NCBI RefSeq assembly: GCF_900091575.1
Contig: NZ_FMCR01000001.1
Coordinates: 930,001 to 994,000, forward strand
Reading direction: 5' to 3'
Length of the DNA: 64,000 bases
From: Micromonospora saelicesensis
Lineage (GTDB): Bacteria > Actinomycetota > Actinomycetes > Mycobacteriales > Micromonosporaceae
This document shows, piece by piece, positions 16,421-23,498 of the stretch. Under the pieces are notes generated by a model. It saw nothing but the letters and a program-made list of their open reading frames with translations. It ran no database searches and was not told the origin of the DNA. Each line of letters starts with the position of its first letter. Position 1 is the first letter of the stretch. A program made the translations under genes and the position numbers.

Positions 16421-18100
16421 GTGAGCGGTGGACCACTGATCGTGCAGTCGGACAAGACCCTGCTGCTGGAGATCGACCACCCCGACGCGCAGGCCTGCCG
16501 AATGGCGATCGCGCCGTTCGCGGAGCTGGAACGCTCGCCGGAGCACGTGCACACCTACCGGCTGACCCCGTTGGGTCTGTGGAACGCCCGCGCGGCGGGG
16601 CACGACGCCGAGGGTGTCGTGGATTCGCTGCTCAAGTACTCCCGCTACCCGGTGCCGCACGCGCTGCTGGTGGACGTGGCCGAGACGATGGACCGGTACG
16701 GCCGGCTCCAGCTCGCCAACGACCCGGCGTACGGGCTGGTGCTGCGCGCACTGGACCGGCTGGTGCTGATCGAGGTGGCCAAGAGCAAGAAGCTCGCCGG
16801 GATGCTCGGCGACAAGATCGACGACGACACCATCCGGGTGCACCCGTCCGAGCGTGGCCGGCTCAAGCAGGCACTGCTCAAGCTGGGCTGGCCGGCGGAG
16901 GACCTGGCCGGTTACGTCGACGGCGAGGCGCACCCGATCGAGCTGGCCGAGGCCGGCAAGGACGGGCGCAAGCCGTGGACGCTGCGCTCGTACCAGCGGG
17001 AGGCCGTCGAGGCGTTCTGGGCCGGTGGGTCGGGGGTGGTGGTGCTGCCCTGCGGCGCCGGCAAGACCCTGGTCGGCGCGGCGGCGATGGCCGAGGCGAA
17101 GGCGACCACCCTGATCCTGGTCACCAACACGGTCGCCGGCCGGCAGTGGAAGCGGGAGCTGATCGCCCGCACCTCGCTGACCGAGGAGGAGATCGGCGAG
17201 TACTCCGGCGAGCGCAAGGAGATCCGCCCGGTCACCATCGCCACGTACCAGGTGCTCACCTCGCGGCGCGGCGGCGCGTTCACCCACCTGGACCTCTTCG
17301 GGGCCCGCGACTGGGGCCTGGTCGTCTACGACGAGGTGCACCTGCTGCCCGCGCCGATCTTCCGGTTCACCGCGGACCTCCAGGCCCGCCGCCGGCTGGG
17401 CCTCACTGCGACTCTGGTACGCGAGGACGGCCGCGAGGGTGACGTGTTCAGCCTGATCGGGCCCAAGCGGTACGACGCGCCGTGGAAGGACATCGAGTCG
17501 CAGGGCTGGATCGCACCGGCCGAGTGCACCGAGGTCCGGGTGACGCTGACCGACGCGGAGCGGATGTCGTACGCGACGGCGGAGGCGGAGGAGCGCTACC
17601 GGATGGCGGCGACCGCCCGCACCAAGCTGCCGGTGGTCAAGGCGCTGGTCGACCGGCACCCGGACGACCAGGTGCTGGTGATCGGCGCGTACATCGACCA
17701 GCTGCACCAGCTCGGCGAGTACCTCGACGCGCCGATCATCCAGGGCTCGACCACGAACAAGGAGCGGGAGCGGCTGTTCGACGCGTTCCGGTCCGGTGAG
17801 TTGCGCACCCTGGTCATCTCGAAGGTCGGCAACTTCTCGATCGACCTGCCCGAGGCGGCGGTGGCGATCCAGGTGTCCGGGACGTTCGGGTCACGCCAGG
17901 AGGAGGCGCAGCGGCTCGGTCGGGTGCTCCGGCCGAAGGCCGACGGCCGGCAGGCGCACTTCTACACTGTGGTGTCCCGGGACACGATCGACACGGAGTA
18001 CGCGGCACACCGGCAGCGCTTCCTCGCCGAGCAGGGCTACGCGTACACGATCGTCGACGCCGACGACGTCCTCGGCCCGAAGCTACCGACCGTCGACTGA
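16421..18100 (+). CDS. DNA repair helicase XPB (bacterial)
   Basis: 559 residues of superfamily 2. XPB is a 3'-5' DNA helicase/ATPase; bacterial forms are implicated in repair. Motifs: Walker A LPCGAGKT at 209-216, DEVH at 304-307, LTAT about residue 329 followed by the RED loop VREDGREGD, and motif VI EEAQRLGRVLRPK near residue 493. Residues 5-100 form an N-terminal domain homologous to part of the protein encoded at 12522. The GTG start follows GAGGAGAGGA by about 7 bp. It is followed by a long hairpin at 18133-18212. Confidence 0.92.
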   Translation: MSGGPLIVQSDKTLLLEIDHPDAQACRMAIAPFAELERSPEHVHTYRLTPLGLWNARAAGHDAEGVVDSLLKYSRYPVPHALLVDVAETMDRYGRLQLANDPAYGLVLRALDRLVLIEVAKSKKLAGMLGDKIDDDTIRVHPSERGRLKQALLKLGWPAEDLAGYVDGEAHPIELAEAGKDGRKPWTLRSYQREAVEAFWAGGSGVVVLPCGAGKTLVGAAAMAEAKATTLILVTNTVAGRQWKRELIARTSLTEEEIGEYSGERKEIRPVTIATYQVLTSRRGGAFTHLDLFGARDWGLVVYDEVHLLPAPIFRFTADLQARRRLGLTATLVREDGREGDVFSLIGPKRYDAPWKDIESQGWIAPAECTEVRVTLTDAERMSYATAEAEERYRMAATARTKLPVVKALVDRHPDDQVLVIGAYIDQLHQLGEYLDAPIIQGSTTNKERERLFDAFRSGELRTLVISKVGNFSIDLPEAAVAIQVSGTFGSRQEEAQRLGRVLRPKADGRQAHFYTVVSRDTIDTEYAAHRQRFLAEQGYAYTIVDADDVLGPKLPTVD

Positions 18101-18132
18101 CCCGCGCGGCCTTGATCAACTCGCTTTCCGGC

Positions 18133-18212
18133 CTTGATCGACTCGGTTTTCAGGAAGTCGCGGTGTCCGGGGCGCTCCGATGCCCCGGTTTCCTGAAACC
18201 CGAGTCGATCAG
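18133..18212. repeat. long-stem palindrome with TGATC ends, nested hairpin
   Basis: 18135-18156 pairs with 18190-18211 (21 of 22 positions), outer arms TGATCGACTCGG and CCGAGTCGATCA. Inside, CCGGGGC (18167-18173) pairs with GCCCCGG (18182-18188). A partial direct copy of the left arm precedes it at 18111-18128. It lies 30 bp past the XPB stop, between convergent genes, and is one of four such elements here; probably a bidirectional transcription stop, a mobile palindrome, or both. Confidence 0.75.
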
Positions 18213-18261
18213 TGGGTTGGGCGCGGGCGCGGGGCAGGGACGAGGTGTCTCTCGCGCTCGC

Positions 18262-18297
18262 TATGGAGCTGATGCCGTAGACGAATCGCCCGTCCGG
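18262..18297 (+). repeat. dispersed repeat, copy 3
   Basis: TATGGAGCTGATGCCGTAGA plus CGAATCGCCCG matches copy 2 (10338-10370, minus strand) in 26 of 28 core positions. It is intergenic, between the XPB gene and the GntR gene. Confidence 0.7.
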
Positions 18298-18321
18298 CGT
18301 GGACGGCGACCACGGGCAACT

Positions 18322-18450
18322 CCGGTCGGCCGGCCTTCGCCCAGCGCACCCGAGCGGGCGGCCTCACCCAGAGCGTCCCGGTCGGCCGGCCTCGCCCAGC
18401 GCACCCCGAGCGGGCGGCCCACCCAGCTTGCTCCGAGTGGGCGGCGAGCG
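18322..18450. repeat. 50-bp tandem repeat, two and a half units
   Basis: CCGGTCGGCCGGCC starts units at 18322-18371 and 18378-18426; both continue with CGCCCAGCGCACCC and GAGCGGGCGGCC to CACCCAG. A decayed third unit (CTCCGAGTGGGCGGCGAGCG) runs to the stop of the GntR gene. All three frames are open through it, but no gene is supported. Confidence 0.75.
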
Positions 18451-18678
18451 TCAGCGCTTGCGGGATTCCGCGACGAAGACCCCGCGCCCAGGACGTCCAA
18501 CGAGCACGCCCTCTTTCCGCAGCTTCCCCACCGCACGACTGATCGTGGACTGCGAGACGTCGTACTCGTCTGCCAGCACGCGCCCGGACGGGAGCTGGGA
18601 CCCAGGCGAATAGGTCCCGTCCTTGATCTTCTTCAGGAGATCGTCGAGCAGCTCGTCCATTGTGGGCGGGATAGGCAC
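18451..18678 (-). CDS. short GntR-type winged-helix regulator
   Basis: 75 residues consisting only of a GntR winged helix: DELLDDLLKKIKDGTYSPGS, LPSGRVLADEYDVSQSTISR as recognition helix region, and the wing LVGRPGRGVFVA. There is no effector domain, unlike normal GntR proteins of about 240 residues. AAGGGA lies 6 bp before the GTG at 18678. It is divergent from a small two-gene unit at 19037-19404; direct repeats between them may be its operators. Confidence 0.8.
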   Translation of the reverse strand: MPIPPTMDELLDDLLKKIKDGTYSPGSQLPSGRVLADEYDVSQSTISRAVGKLRKEGVLVGRPGRGVFVAESRKR

Positions 18679-18754
18679 GTGGAGTCCCTTGCAGTCGGTT
18701 GGCTCGCCCAGTATTGATCAGCCGCTTCGACGCAGGCAACGTATGTAGTGCGAG

Positions 18755-18799
18755 TGACATAGGTGGGTAGATGACTCGGAGACGTTCTTGACATAGGTG
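18755..18799. promoter_or_regulatory. direct repeats in the divergent GntR promoter region
   Basis: TGACATAGGTG occurs identically at 18755-18765 and 18789-18799, 34 bp apart. TTGACA (18788-18793) overlaps the second copy and could be a -35 element for the rightward unit. The region 18679-19036 contains no other gene I can support. The repeats are candidate operators for the small GntR protein. Confidence 0.5.
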
Positions 18800-19036
18800 A
18801 CTCAGTGTCGGTAGCGTCGCTCTCGGTGATGCGGTGCTGCTGCGGTCGGTTGGCGCCTCTCGTACTGGTCTCGCATCGCCGCCGGGATCCGACCCGTCGA
18901 GACCCCACCCGCCGCGCTCCCCCGGCGCGGCCCTGCTGCCGTACCCCCCGGACGGCTGCGGGCGGGCGGTCTCCGCCGAACGCAACCGGCGGAGACCGCC
19001 CCTGCACGTCGATCCCATCCGACGAAGGACAGCCAC

Positions 19037-19150
19037 GTGCGCAACCAAACGAGTCGGTGGGCGAGCCGACGCGACGAGCCACCTCCGACGAGCAGGCGGG
19101 AAGAGTCGGCGCAGCCCTGGCAGCTCCTCGAACGGCGCCGCTACCAATGA
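19037..19150 (+). CDS. 37-residue small protein, coupled to the next gene
   Basis: GTG at 19037 is preceded by GAAGGA (19024-19029) at 7 bp, a good ribosome site. The product is 37 residues: MRNQTSRWASRRDEPPP at the N terminus and WQLLERRRYQ at the C terminus; basic, no membrane helix. Its stop TGA overlaps the ATG of the next gene at 19147 (ATGA), a typical coupled arrangement. No family recognised. The ribosome site and overlap are the main evidence that it is real. Confidence 0.55.
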   Translation: MRNQTSRWASRRDEPPPTSRREESAQPWQLLERRRYQ

Positions 19151-19404
19151 GCGACCGTTGGGTGATCCACCTGCCGATCACCGCGCCTGACCTGCTGCGC
19201 GCCCGGATCTTCGCGCGTACCGCCGCTCGGGTGTTGGTCCGGCTCAGCGCGCGGGTCGAGCCGGGCGGGGTGACGGTCTCGGCGGAGGACCAGCAGGGCG
19301 TACGACATTGGGTTTTCTGTGATCGACCACTGCCCGGCGGCGCTCGGTGCGCCCTTCCCACCGACCACCTCGCGCCGTGCGCGCGACGACCGACTCAGCC
19401 CTGA
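19147..19404 (+). CDS. 85-residue hypothetical protein
   Basis: 85 residues, beginning MSDRWVIHLPITAPDLLRAR. Two cysteines (CDRPLPGGARC, and later DHLAPC with His) may form a small metal site near the C terminus. Translation is probably coupled to the 37-residue gene by ATGA overlap. The pair is divergent from the short GntR gene, suggesting one regulated module. Function unknown. Confidence 0.55.
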   Translation: MSDRWVIHLPITAPDLLRARIFARTAARVLVRLSARVEPGGVTVSAEDQQGVRHWVFCDRPLPGGARCALPTDHLAPCARRPTQP

Positions 19405-19414
19405 CCGGCAACGC

Positions 19415-19987
19415 TCACCGGGAGAAGCGGTCCACCAGCACCGCCAGCCGGCGGTCGTGGTCGGCGCGGCGGAGCCGGCCGCTGCGCATCAGTGTGACCA
19501 GGCCGTGCAGGCCGGCCCAAAAGGTTTCGGTGACCGTCTCCAGGTCGTCGTCCCCGGCGACCGGGCGCACCGTCTCGGCCAGTTCGGCGAAGCCTCGGGC
19601 CAGGTCCGTCGGGACGTCCTGAGTGGCGAACGGCAGGTCCACGGCGAGGGTGAACATCGCGTCGTAGATCGCGGGCCGCTGCTGGGCGAACGCGACGTAC
19701 GCGGCTGCCACGTCGGCGACGGCCTGCCGGGGGTCGGGGGCGGAGGCCCGGGCCGAGACCAGTGCGGTTGCCAGCTCGGCGAACCCCTCGACGGCGACCG
19801 CCGCCATGATGGCGTCCTTGCCCTTGAAGTGGCTGTAGAGGACGGGCTGGCTGTACTCGATCTCGGCGGCGAGCCGGCGGGTGGTCACCGCGTCCCAGCC
19901 TTCAGCCAACGCCAGGTCGCGTGCCGCGGTGATGATCGCCTGCTCCCGTTCCGCCCGCTCGCGCTCCCGGCGCCCGTGTGTCGACAT
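19415..19987 (-). CDS. TetR family regulator
   Basis: 190 residues. The N-terminal HTH is AIITAARDLALAEGWDAVTT, then RRLAAEIEYSQPVLYSHFKG at about residues 40-59. The C-terminal half contains FWAGLHGLVTLMRSGRL, similar to the TetR WHG-type ligand domain. TAGGAT (19995-20000) is 7 bp before the ATG, a leaderless start, and a CTAGCACCGCTAG operator overlaps that box. It is divergent from a DUF4267 gene that it likely represses along with itself. Confidence 0.87.
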   Translation of the reverse strand: MSTHGRRERERAEREQAIITAARDLALAEGWDAVTTRRLAAEIEYSQPVLYSHFKGKDAIMAAVAVEGFAELATALVSARASAPDPRQAVADVAAAYVAFAQQRPAIYDAMFTLAVDLPFATQDVPTDLARGFAELAETVRPVAGDDDLETVTETFWAGLHGLVTLMRSGRLRRADHDRRLAVLVDRFSR

Positions 19988-19994
19988 GACAGCA

Positions 19995-20060
19995 ATCCTA
20001 GCACCGCTAGCGTTCCTGCCGATGCTCTGCTAGCGTCGCTCCCATATCTAGCACCGCTAG
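19995..20060. promoter_or_regulatory. duplicated TetR operator
   Basis: CTAGCACCGCTAG (arms CTAGC/GCTAG, 3-bp spacer) occurs identically at 19998-20010 and 20048-20060, with a GCTAGCG half site at 20028-20034. The first overlaps the TAGGAT box of the tetR gene; the second lies just before the DUF4267 gene. Confidence 0.8.
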
Positions 20061-20076
20061 GAAATGGAGCAGACTC

Positions 20077-20448
20077 ATGCTGGCACCCCTCGCCTACGGG
20101 CTCGCCGTCGTACTCAGCCTCTTCGTCGCCTTCATCGGCGCCCGGTTCCTGCTGGTGCCGCAGGCCGCGGCCGCCGGGTACGGCGTACCGGCCAGGCCGG
20201 ACGGTGACCCCGCCTACCTGACGGTCAAAGGGCTGAAGGACCTCACCTTCGGGCTGCTCGGCCTCACCCTGATCGCCTTCACCACCGCCGACGCGGTCGC
20301 GTGGTTCATGCTGATCGTCGCGCTCGTCCCGCTGGGCGACACCGTCATCGTGCTGCGCAACGGCGGGACGAAGGCTGTCGCCTTCGGCATCCACTTCGCC
20401 ACCGCCCTCGTCGTCCTCCTGAACGCCGCCCTGCTGTTCGCCCTGTAA
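20077..20448 (+). CDS. DUF4267-type small membrane protein
   Basis: 123 residues with four hydrophobic helices (about 4-26, 48-70, 73-92, 98-121). The motif YGVPARPDGDPAYLTVKGLKD after helix 1 fits the DUF4267 family of unknown function. GGAG lies before the ATG at 20077. It is under a promoter bracketed by TetR operators, so it is the probable target of the divergent regulator. It may take part in stress or solvent tolerance, but nothing in the sequence proves this. Confidence 0.7.
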   Translation: MLAPLAYGLAVVLSLFVAFIGARFLLVPQAAAAGYGVPARPDGDPAYLTVKGLKDLTFGLLGLTLIAFTTADAVAWFMLIVALVPLGDTVIVLRNGGTKAVAFGIHFATALVVLLNAALLFAL

Positions 20449-20482
20449 CCGAACCCGGCCCCCCGGCCCTGACCCCGCCCAT

Positions 20483-20542
20483 GTTGATCAAGAAGTTTGC
20501 GTCATCATCAGGCCGATCGATGACGCAAACCTCTTGATCAAC
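20483..20542. repeat. long-stem TTGATCA palindrome
   Basis: 20483-20506 pairs with 20519-20542 (23 of 24), loop 12 nt. The outer arms read GTTGATCAAGA; the inner arm is GTTTGCGTCATC. It lies 35 bp after the DUF4267 gene, between convergent genes. It shares sequence with the element at 37826-37881. Confidence 0.85.
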
Positions 20543-20604
20543 GCAGTGGCAACGCAGTGGCAACGCAGTGGCAACGCAGCGGAGACGCAGCGGAGACGCA
20601 GTCG
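20539..20604. repeat. 11-bp tandem repeat, six units
   Basis: CAACGCAGTGG three times (20539-20571), then CAACGCAGCGG, AGACGCAGCGG and AGACGCAGTCG. The first unit starts inside the right arm of the palindrome at 20483-20542, so the array seems to have grown from its edge. It ends 5 bp before the next gene's stop. Confidence 0.85.
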
Positions 20605-20609
20605 ACGGG
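20541..20609. other. no gene between DUF4267 and the secreted protein gene
   Basis: This stretch holds only the palindrome's right edge and the 11-bp repeats; open frames here are by-products of the repeats. Confidence 0.7.
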
Positions 20610-21332
20610 TTACGACGTGGGGGGTGGGCAGCGGTCGGGGAGGGTGACCTCGCCGGGGCGGTGGTCGAAGGTGTCCATGGTGAACCACTCGTCCAGTTCC
20701 GGGTCGAAGAGGTTCTGCAGGCCGAACTGCAACACCTGCCACCACCGGCTCGGGTCGTGCTGGTCGACGTAGATGTCGCCGAGCGCGATCGGGAAACGGA
20801 AGAACTCCCCCGGCACTGTGGAACCGCCGACCACCCCGACCCGCCAGTGATCCACGTGCCGGTCCTCCTCACCTTGCAGAATCTCCGGCCCCACGTAGCG
20901 GGCGGTCTTCAGCTTGTCGTTGAAGATCTGCCGGTTGAAGAACCCCGGCACCTTGCTGCACGCGCGGGGCGGAAACAGCGGAATGTTCGGCCACCTGTAG
21001 GTGAGCGTGTAGAGCGTGTTCTCGTAGATCAGGTTCGTAAACCAGATCGGGTGCTCCGGGCCGCCGGCGGTCATCTGGCTGTTGCCGTCGCGGCCCTGCC
21101 AGGAGAACGGCACGTCGATGCCGAGGTCCCGAACGATGTACCGGCCGGTGCCCTGAAAGTCGGCGGGGAGCAGCGGTGGGCGCGGCTCGCGCGGTTCGGG
21201 AGCGGTCGGGCCGTCGACCTGGGCCGCGCGGGGCGGTGGCGCCGCCGCCGGGCCGGGCGCAACCACACCGAGGGCGAACAGTCCACCGGCGACCACCGCC
21301 ACCAGTGTCCGACGTGTACGCCCCGACGCCAT
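20610..21332 (-). CDS. secreted hypothetical protein
   Basis: 240 residues. The N terminus has RTRR, a hydrophobic core (LVAVVAGGLFALGVVA) and an Ala-Pro-Ala-Ala type cleavage region near residue 30, so it is exported. The mature part is rich in aromatic residues (ENTLYTLTYRWPNIPLF, DPSRWWQVLQFG) and resembles no family I know. GGAGGA precedes the ATG. It lies downstream of the M43 protease on the same strand, separated by a hairpin at 21443-21464, so it probably has its own promoter. Confidence 0.65.
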   Translation of the reverse strand: MASGRTRRTLVAVVAGGLFALGVVAPGPAAAPPPRAAQVDGPTAPEPREPRPPLLPADFQGTGRYIVRDLGIDVPFSWQGRDGNSQMTAGGPEHPIWFTNLIYENTLYTLTYRWPNIPLFPPRACSKVPGFFNRQIFNDKLKTARYVGPEILQGEEDRHVDHWRVGVVGGSTVPGEFFRFPIALGDIYVDQHDPSRWWQVLQFGLQNLFDPELDEWFTMDTFDHRPGEVTLPDRCPPPTS

Positions 21333-21442
21333 GTGTCCTCCGCCGATGAAAGTGCCAGATGCCTTCGGCGAAGCGTAGGAGCAGGCAGAACGTGAGGATC
21401 GGCGGAACGAGCTGGCTCCACCGGAAGGGTGAAGCCGAAGGA

Positions 21443-21464
21443 GCCGGCGGAACGACCCGCCGGC
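21443..21464 (-). terminator. hairpin after the M43 protease gene
   Basis: GCCGGCGG (21443-21450) and CCGCCGGC (21457-21464) form a perfect 8-bp stem with a 6-nt loop, 18 bp past the protease stop. Confidence 0.55.
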
Positions 21465-21481
21465 CCCCGACCTCCAGTGGG

Positions 21482-22444
21482 CTATCCGGCCCCGCCGGCG
21501 CGGAACGCCACCCAGGCGTCGCTCATCCGGTCGGCCTGGCCGGCGGTGAACATGTTCATGCAGGAGTCCTGCGTGTAGTCCATGAAGTTGTGGATCGGGT
21601 CGAGCCCGGGCGCGGTGCAGGAGTCCGCACCCACCGGGCAGTCGAACTGCGGCGCCGCCTCGCGCGGGGTGTCCGCGACGAAGTCGCCGGACGCGGAGCA
21701 GCCGTGCGCGAAGGTGTGCTCCAGCATCAGCCAGTGCCCGACCTCGTGCGTCAGCGTGTCACCCAGGGCGTACTTGCCGGCCGTACCGCCCGGCATCGAC
21801 TCGTCGAGCATCACCACGCCGTCGATGTAGTCGCGCCCGTTGTTGTAGCCCTTCGGGAAGTACGCCCAGCCGAGCAGCCCGCCGCCGATGTTGGCCGCGT
21901 ACACGTTCAGGGTCTCCGAGTCGCCGGTGTACAGCGCCTTCTTCATGTCCCGCTCGTTCTTGCCCGGTACGACCGTGTACCAGGCGCTGTTCACCGTCCA
22001 CGTCGTGTCGACGAGCGAGAACCGGAACGGAGTGTTGGAGGCGTCTCCGGCCGTGCGGCCCGCGAACGAGTCGTTGAGCACCGTCATCTGCGCGGCGATC
22101 AGGGTGTTCCACCTGGTCGTCTCGGCTGCGGTGAGCGGATGGTCGGAGATCATGTGGAAGACCGTCGGCACCGTGACGCTGCCGTTCGGCAGGCGCGGCG
22201 CGTCCTTGATCACGCCGTAGGCGTTGGCTTCGTTGGTGGAGTACAGCTCCGGCTCCTGGGCGGTGGCGCCCTCGGCCAGCCGGGCGGCGCTGTGCGCGTC
22301 GGCGCCCGGCTCACACGCGGTGACGCCGGGGGAGGCGGTCGCGGGCGCGGCCGTGGCGAGCGCCCCGGAGGCACCGCCCGACGCCAGGAACGTCGCGGCG
22401 GTGGCGGTGAGGACCGCCAGTCGGAAGGTCGGTCTTCTGCGCAT
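21482..22444 (-). CDS. secreted zinc metalloprotease (M43, pappalysin-like)
   Basis: 320 residues from the ATG at 22444, preceded by GAAAGGTG. Residues 1-38 are a signal peptide (RRR, hydrophobic core, ATAAPATASPG). The zinc site HEVGHWLMLEH is at residues 233-243, with the third ligand His243, and the Met-turn NFMDY is at 286-290. Cysteines 249, 269, 276 and 295 could form disulfides. It degrades extracellular protein. The frame stays open upstream but that part overlaps the TIGR03089 gene in another frame. Confidence 0.88.
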   Translation of the reverse strand: MRRRPTFRLAVLTATAATFLASGGASGALATAAPATASPGVTACEPGADAHSAARLAEGATAQEPELYSTNEANAYGVIKDAPRLPNGSVTVPTVFHMISDHPLTAAETTRWNTLIAAQMTVLNDSFAGRTAGDASNTPFRFSLVDTTWTVNSAWYTVVPGKNERDMKKALYTGDSETLNVYAANIGGGLLGWAYFPKGYNNGRDYIDGVVMLDESMPGGTAGKYALGDTLTHEVGHWLMLEHTFAHGCSASGDFVADTPREAAPQFDCPVGADSCTAPGLDPIHNFMDYTQDSCMNMFTAGQADRMSDAWVAFRAGGAG

Positions 22445-22602
22445 CGGTGCACCTTTCGATGAGGGAGGCGGTGCGGGGTCGATGACGTCGCTGTTCGGGT
22501 ATGAGAACACGCCGACGGCATCGACAAAAGACCCTCTGAGCAGGGCAGATGGCGATGTAACGGAACCGGACCGGTCAGCGCTGTTTGGCCGCTCCGGCAG
22601 GG

Positions 22603-23355
22603 TCAGAGAACCCGGGTCACCTGTTCGGCGGCGACGACCGCGTCCCGCCGCGCCGGGTCGAGGTTGGCGCTGATCACCACGGACGCGCCGGCCGACAGCG
22701 GTGCGAGCAACCACTTCAGCGGCTGCTCGGTCTCGGCGGCGTCGACCAGCAGGCGGTCGCCGGCGCGCAGGTCCAGCATCGTGGCGAACTCCTGGGCGAG
22801 CGCACCCCACTGACCGTAGGTGGTGCCGTCCGCTGTGGCCGGGTCCGACGGGTGGATGGCGGTGTGGTCGGGCGCGCCGTCGCCGTGCCGGAGCACCTCG
22901 GCGGACCAGTCCAGCCAGCCCAACGGCACGTCGTCCAGCCGTCCCGGCCCGGTGCCGACGAGATAGCGGTGCGGCGCGTCCGGCACGTCCTCCAGCCAGT
23001 CGTCCTGCCGCTCCGGCGTCACGAAGACCGCATCGAACGGCCGGTCGCCGCCCGGTTCGAGCACCGCCAGGCCCGCGGTGGCGCGCGGTCGGAACGACAC
23101 CGCCAGGCCCGAGGCCCAGGCGCCCAACAACACCGCAGCGGTACGCCAGTGCGGCGGCAGCAGGACCGCTACGCGGCTGCCGGGGCCGAGACCGCAGCCG
23201 TCCCGCAGCAGGCTCGCGCTGCGGGCCGCCCACTGACCGACCTGCTGTGCGGTCAGGTCGACGCGCTCGCCGGTCGCCTCGTCGCGGTAGCTGAGCAGCG
23301 GACGTTCGGCCTCGACGGGCCGGGCCGTCAGGTCGGCCGTGACGGTTGGCTGCAT
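22603..23355 (-). CDS. TIGR03089 family protein (short acyl-CoA synthetase-like)
   Basis: 250 residues. It resembles the N-terminal half of AMP-binding acyl-CoA synthetases (LLSYRDEATGERVDLTAQQV and GSRVAVLLPPHWRTAAVLLG) but lacks the P-loop (SGTTGxPKG) and C-terminal lid, as is usual for the actinobacterial TIGR03089 family. Catalytic activity is doubtful; function unknown. ATG at 23355 was chosen because family members begin near this point. It is divergent from a membrane protein gene. Confidence 0.75.
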   Translation of the reverse strand: MQPTVTADLTARPVEAERPLLSYRDEATGERVDLTAQQVGQWAARSASLLRDGCGLGPGSRVAVLLPPHWRTAAVLLGAWASGLAVSFRPRATAGLAVLEPGGDRPFDAVFVTPERQDDWLEDVPDAPHRYLVGTGPGRLDDVPLGWLDWSAEVLRHGDGAPDHTAIHPSDPATADGTTYGQWGALAQEFATMLDLRAGDRLLVDAAETEQPLKWLLAPLSAGASVVISANLDPARRDAVVAAEQVTRVL

Positions 23356-23498
23356 CTCCACGCTCCCCGGGTCGACGTCGGCACCACAGTACTCAACGAC
23401 TTTGGTCGCACCGGTCGTCGGCCGATGGCCGTATCGGGTGACCGGTTGGCCCGCGCACTGTGCAGGGAACGATCTCGAAACGCCGCCGAGGAGCGCCC

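Noticed and set aside
22445..23233. N-terminal extension of the M43 protease
   Set aside because: It is antisense-frame sequence of the TIGR03089 gene; the signal peptide and ribosome site start at 22444.
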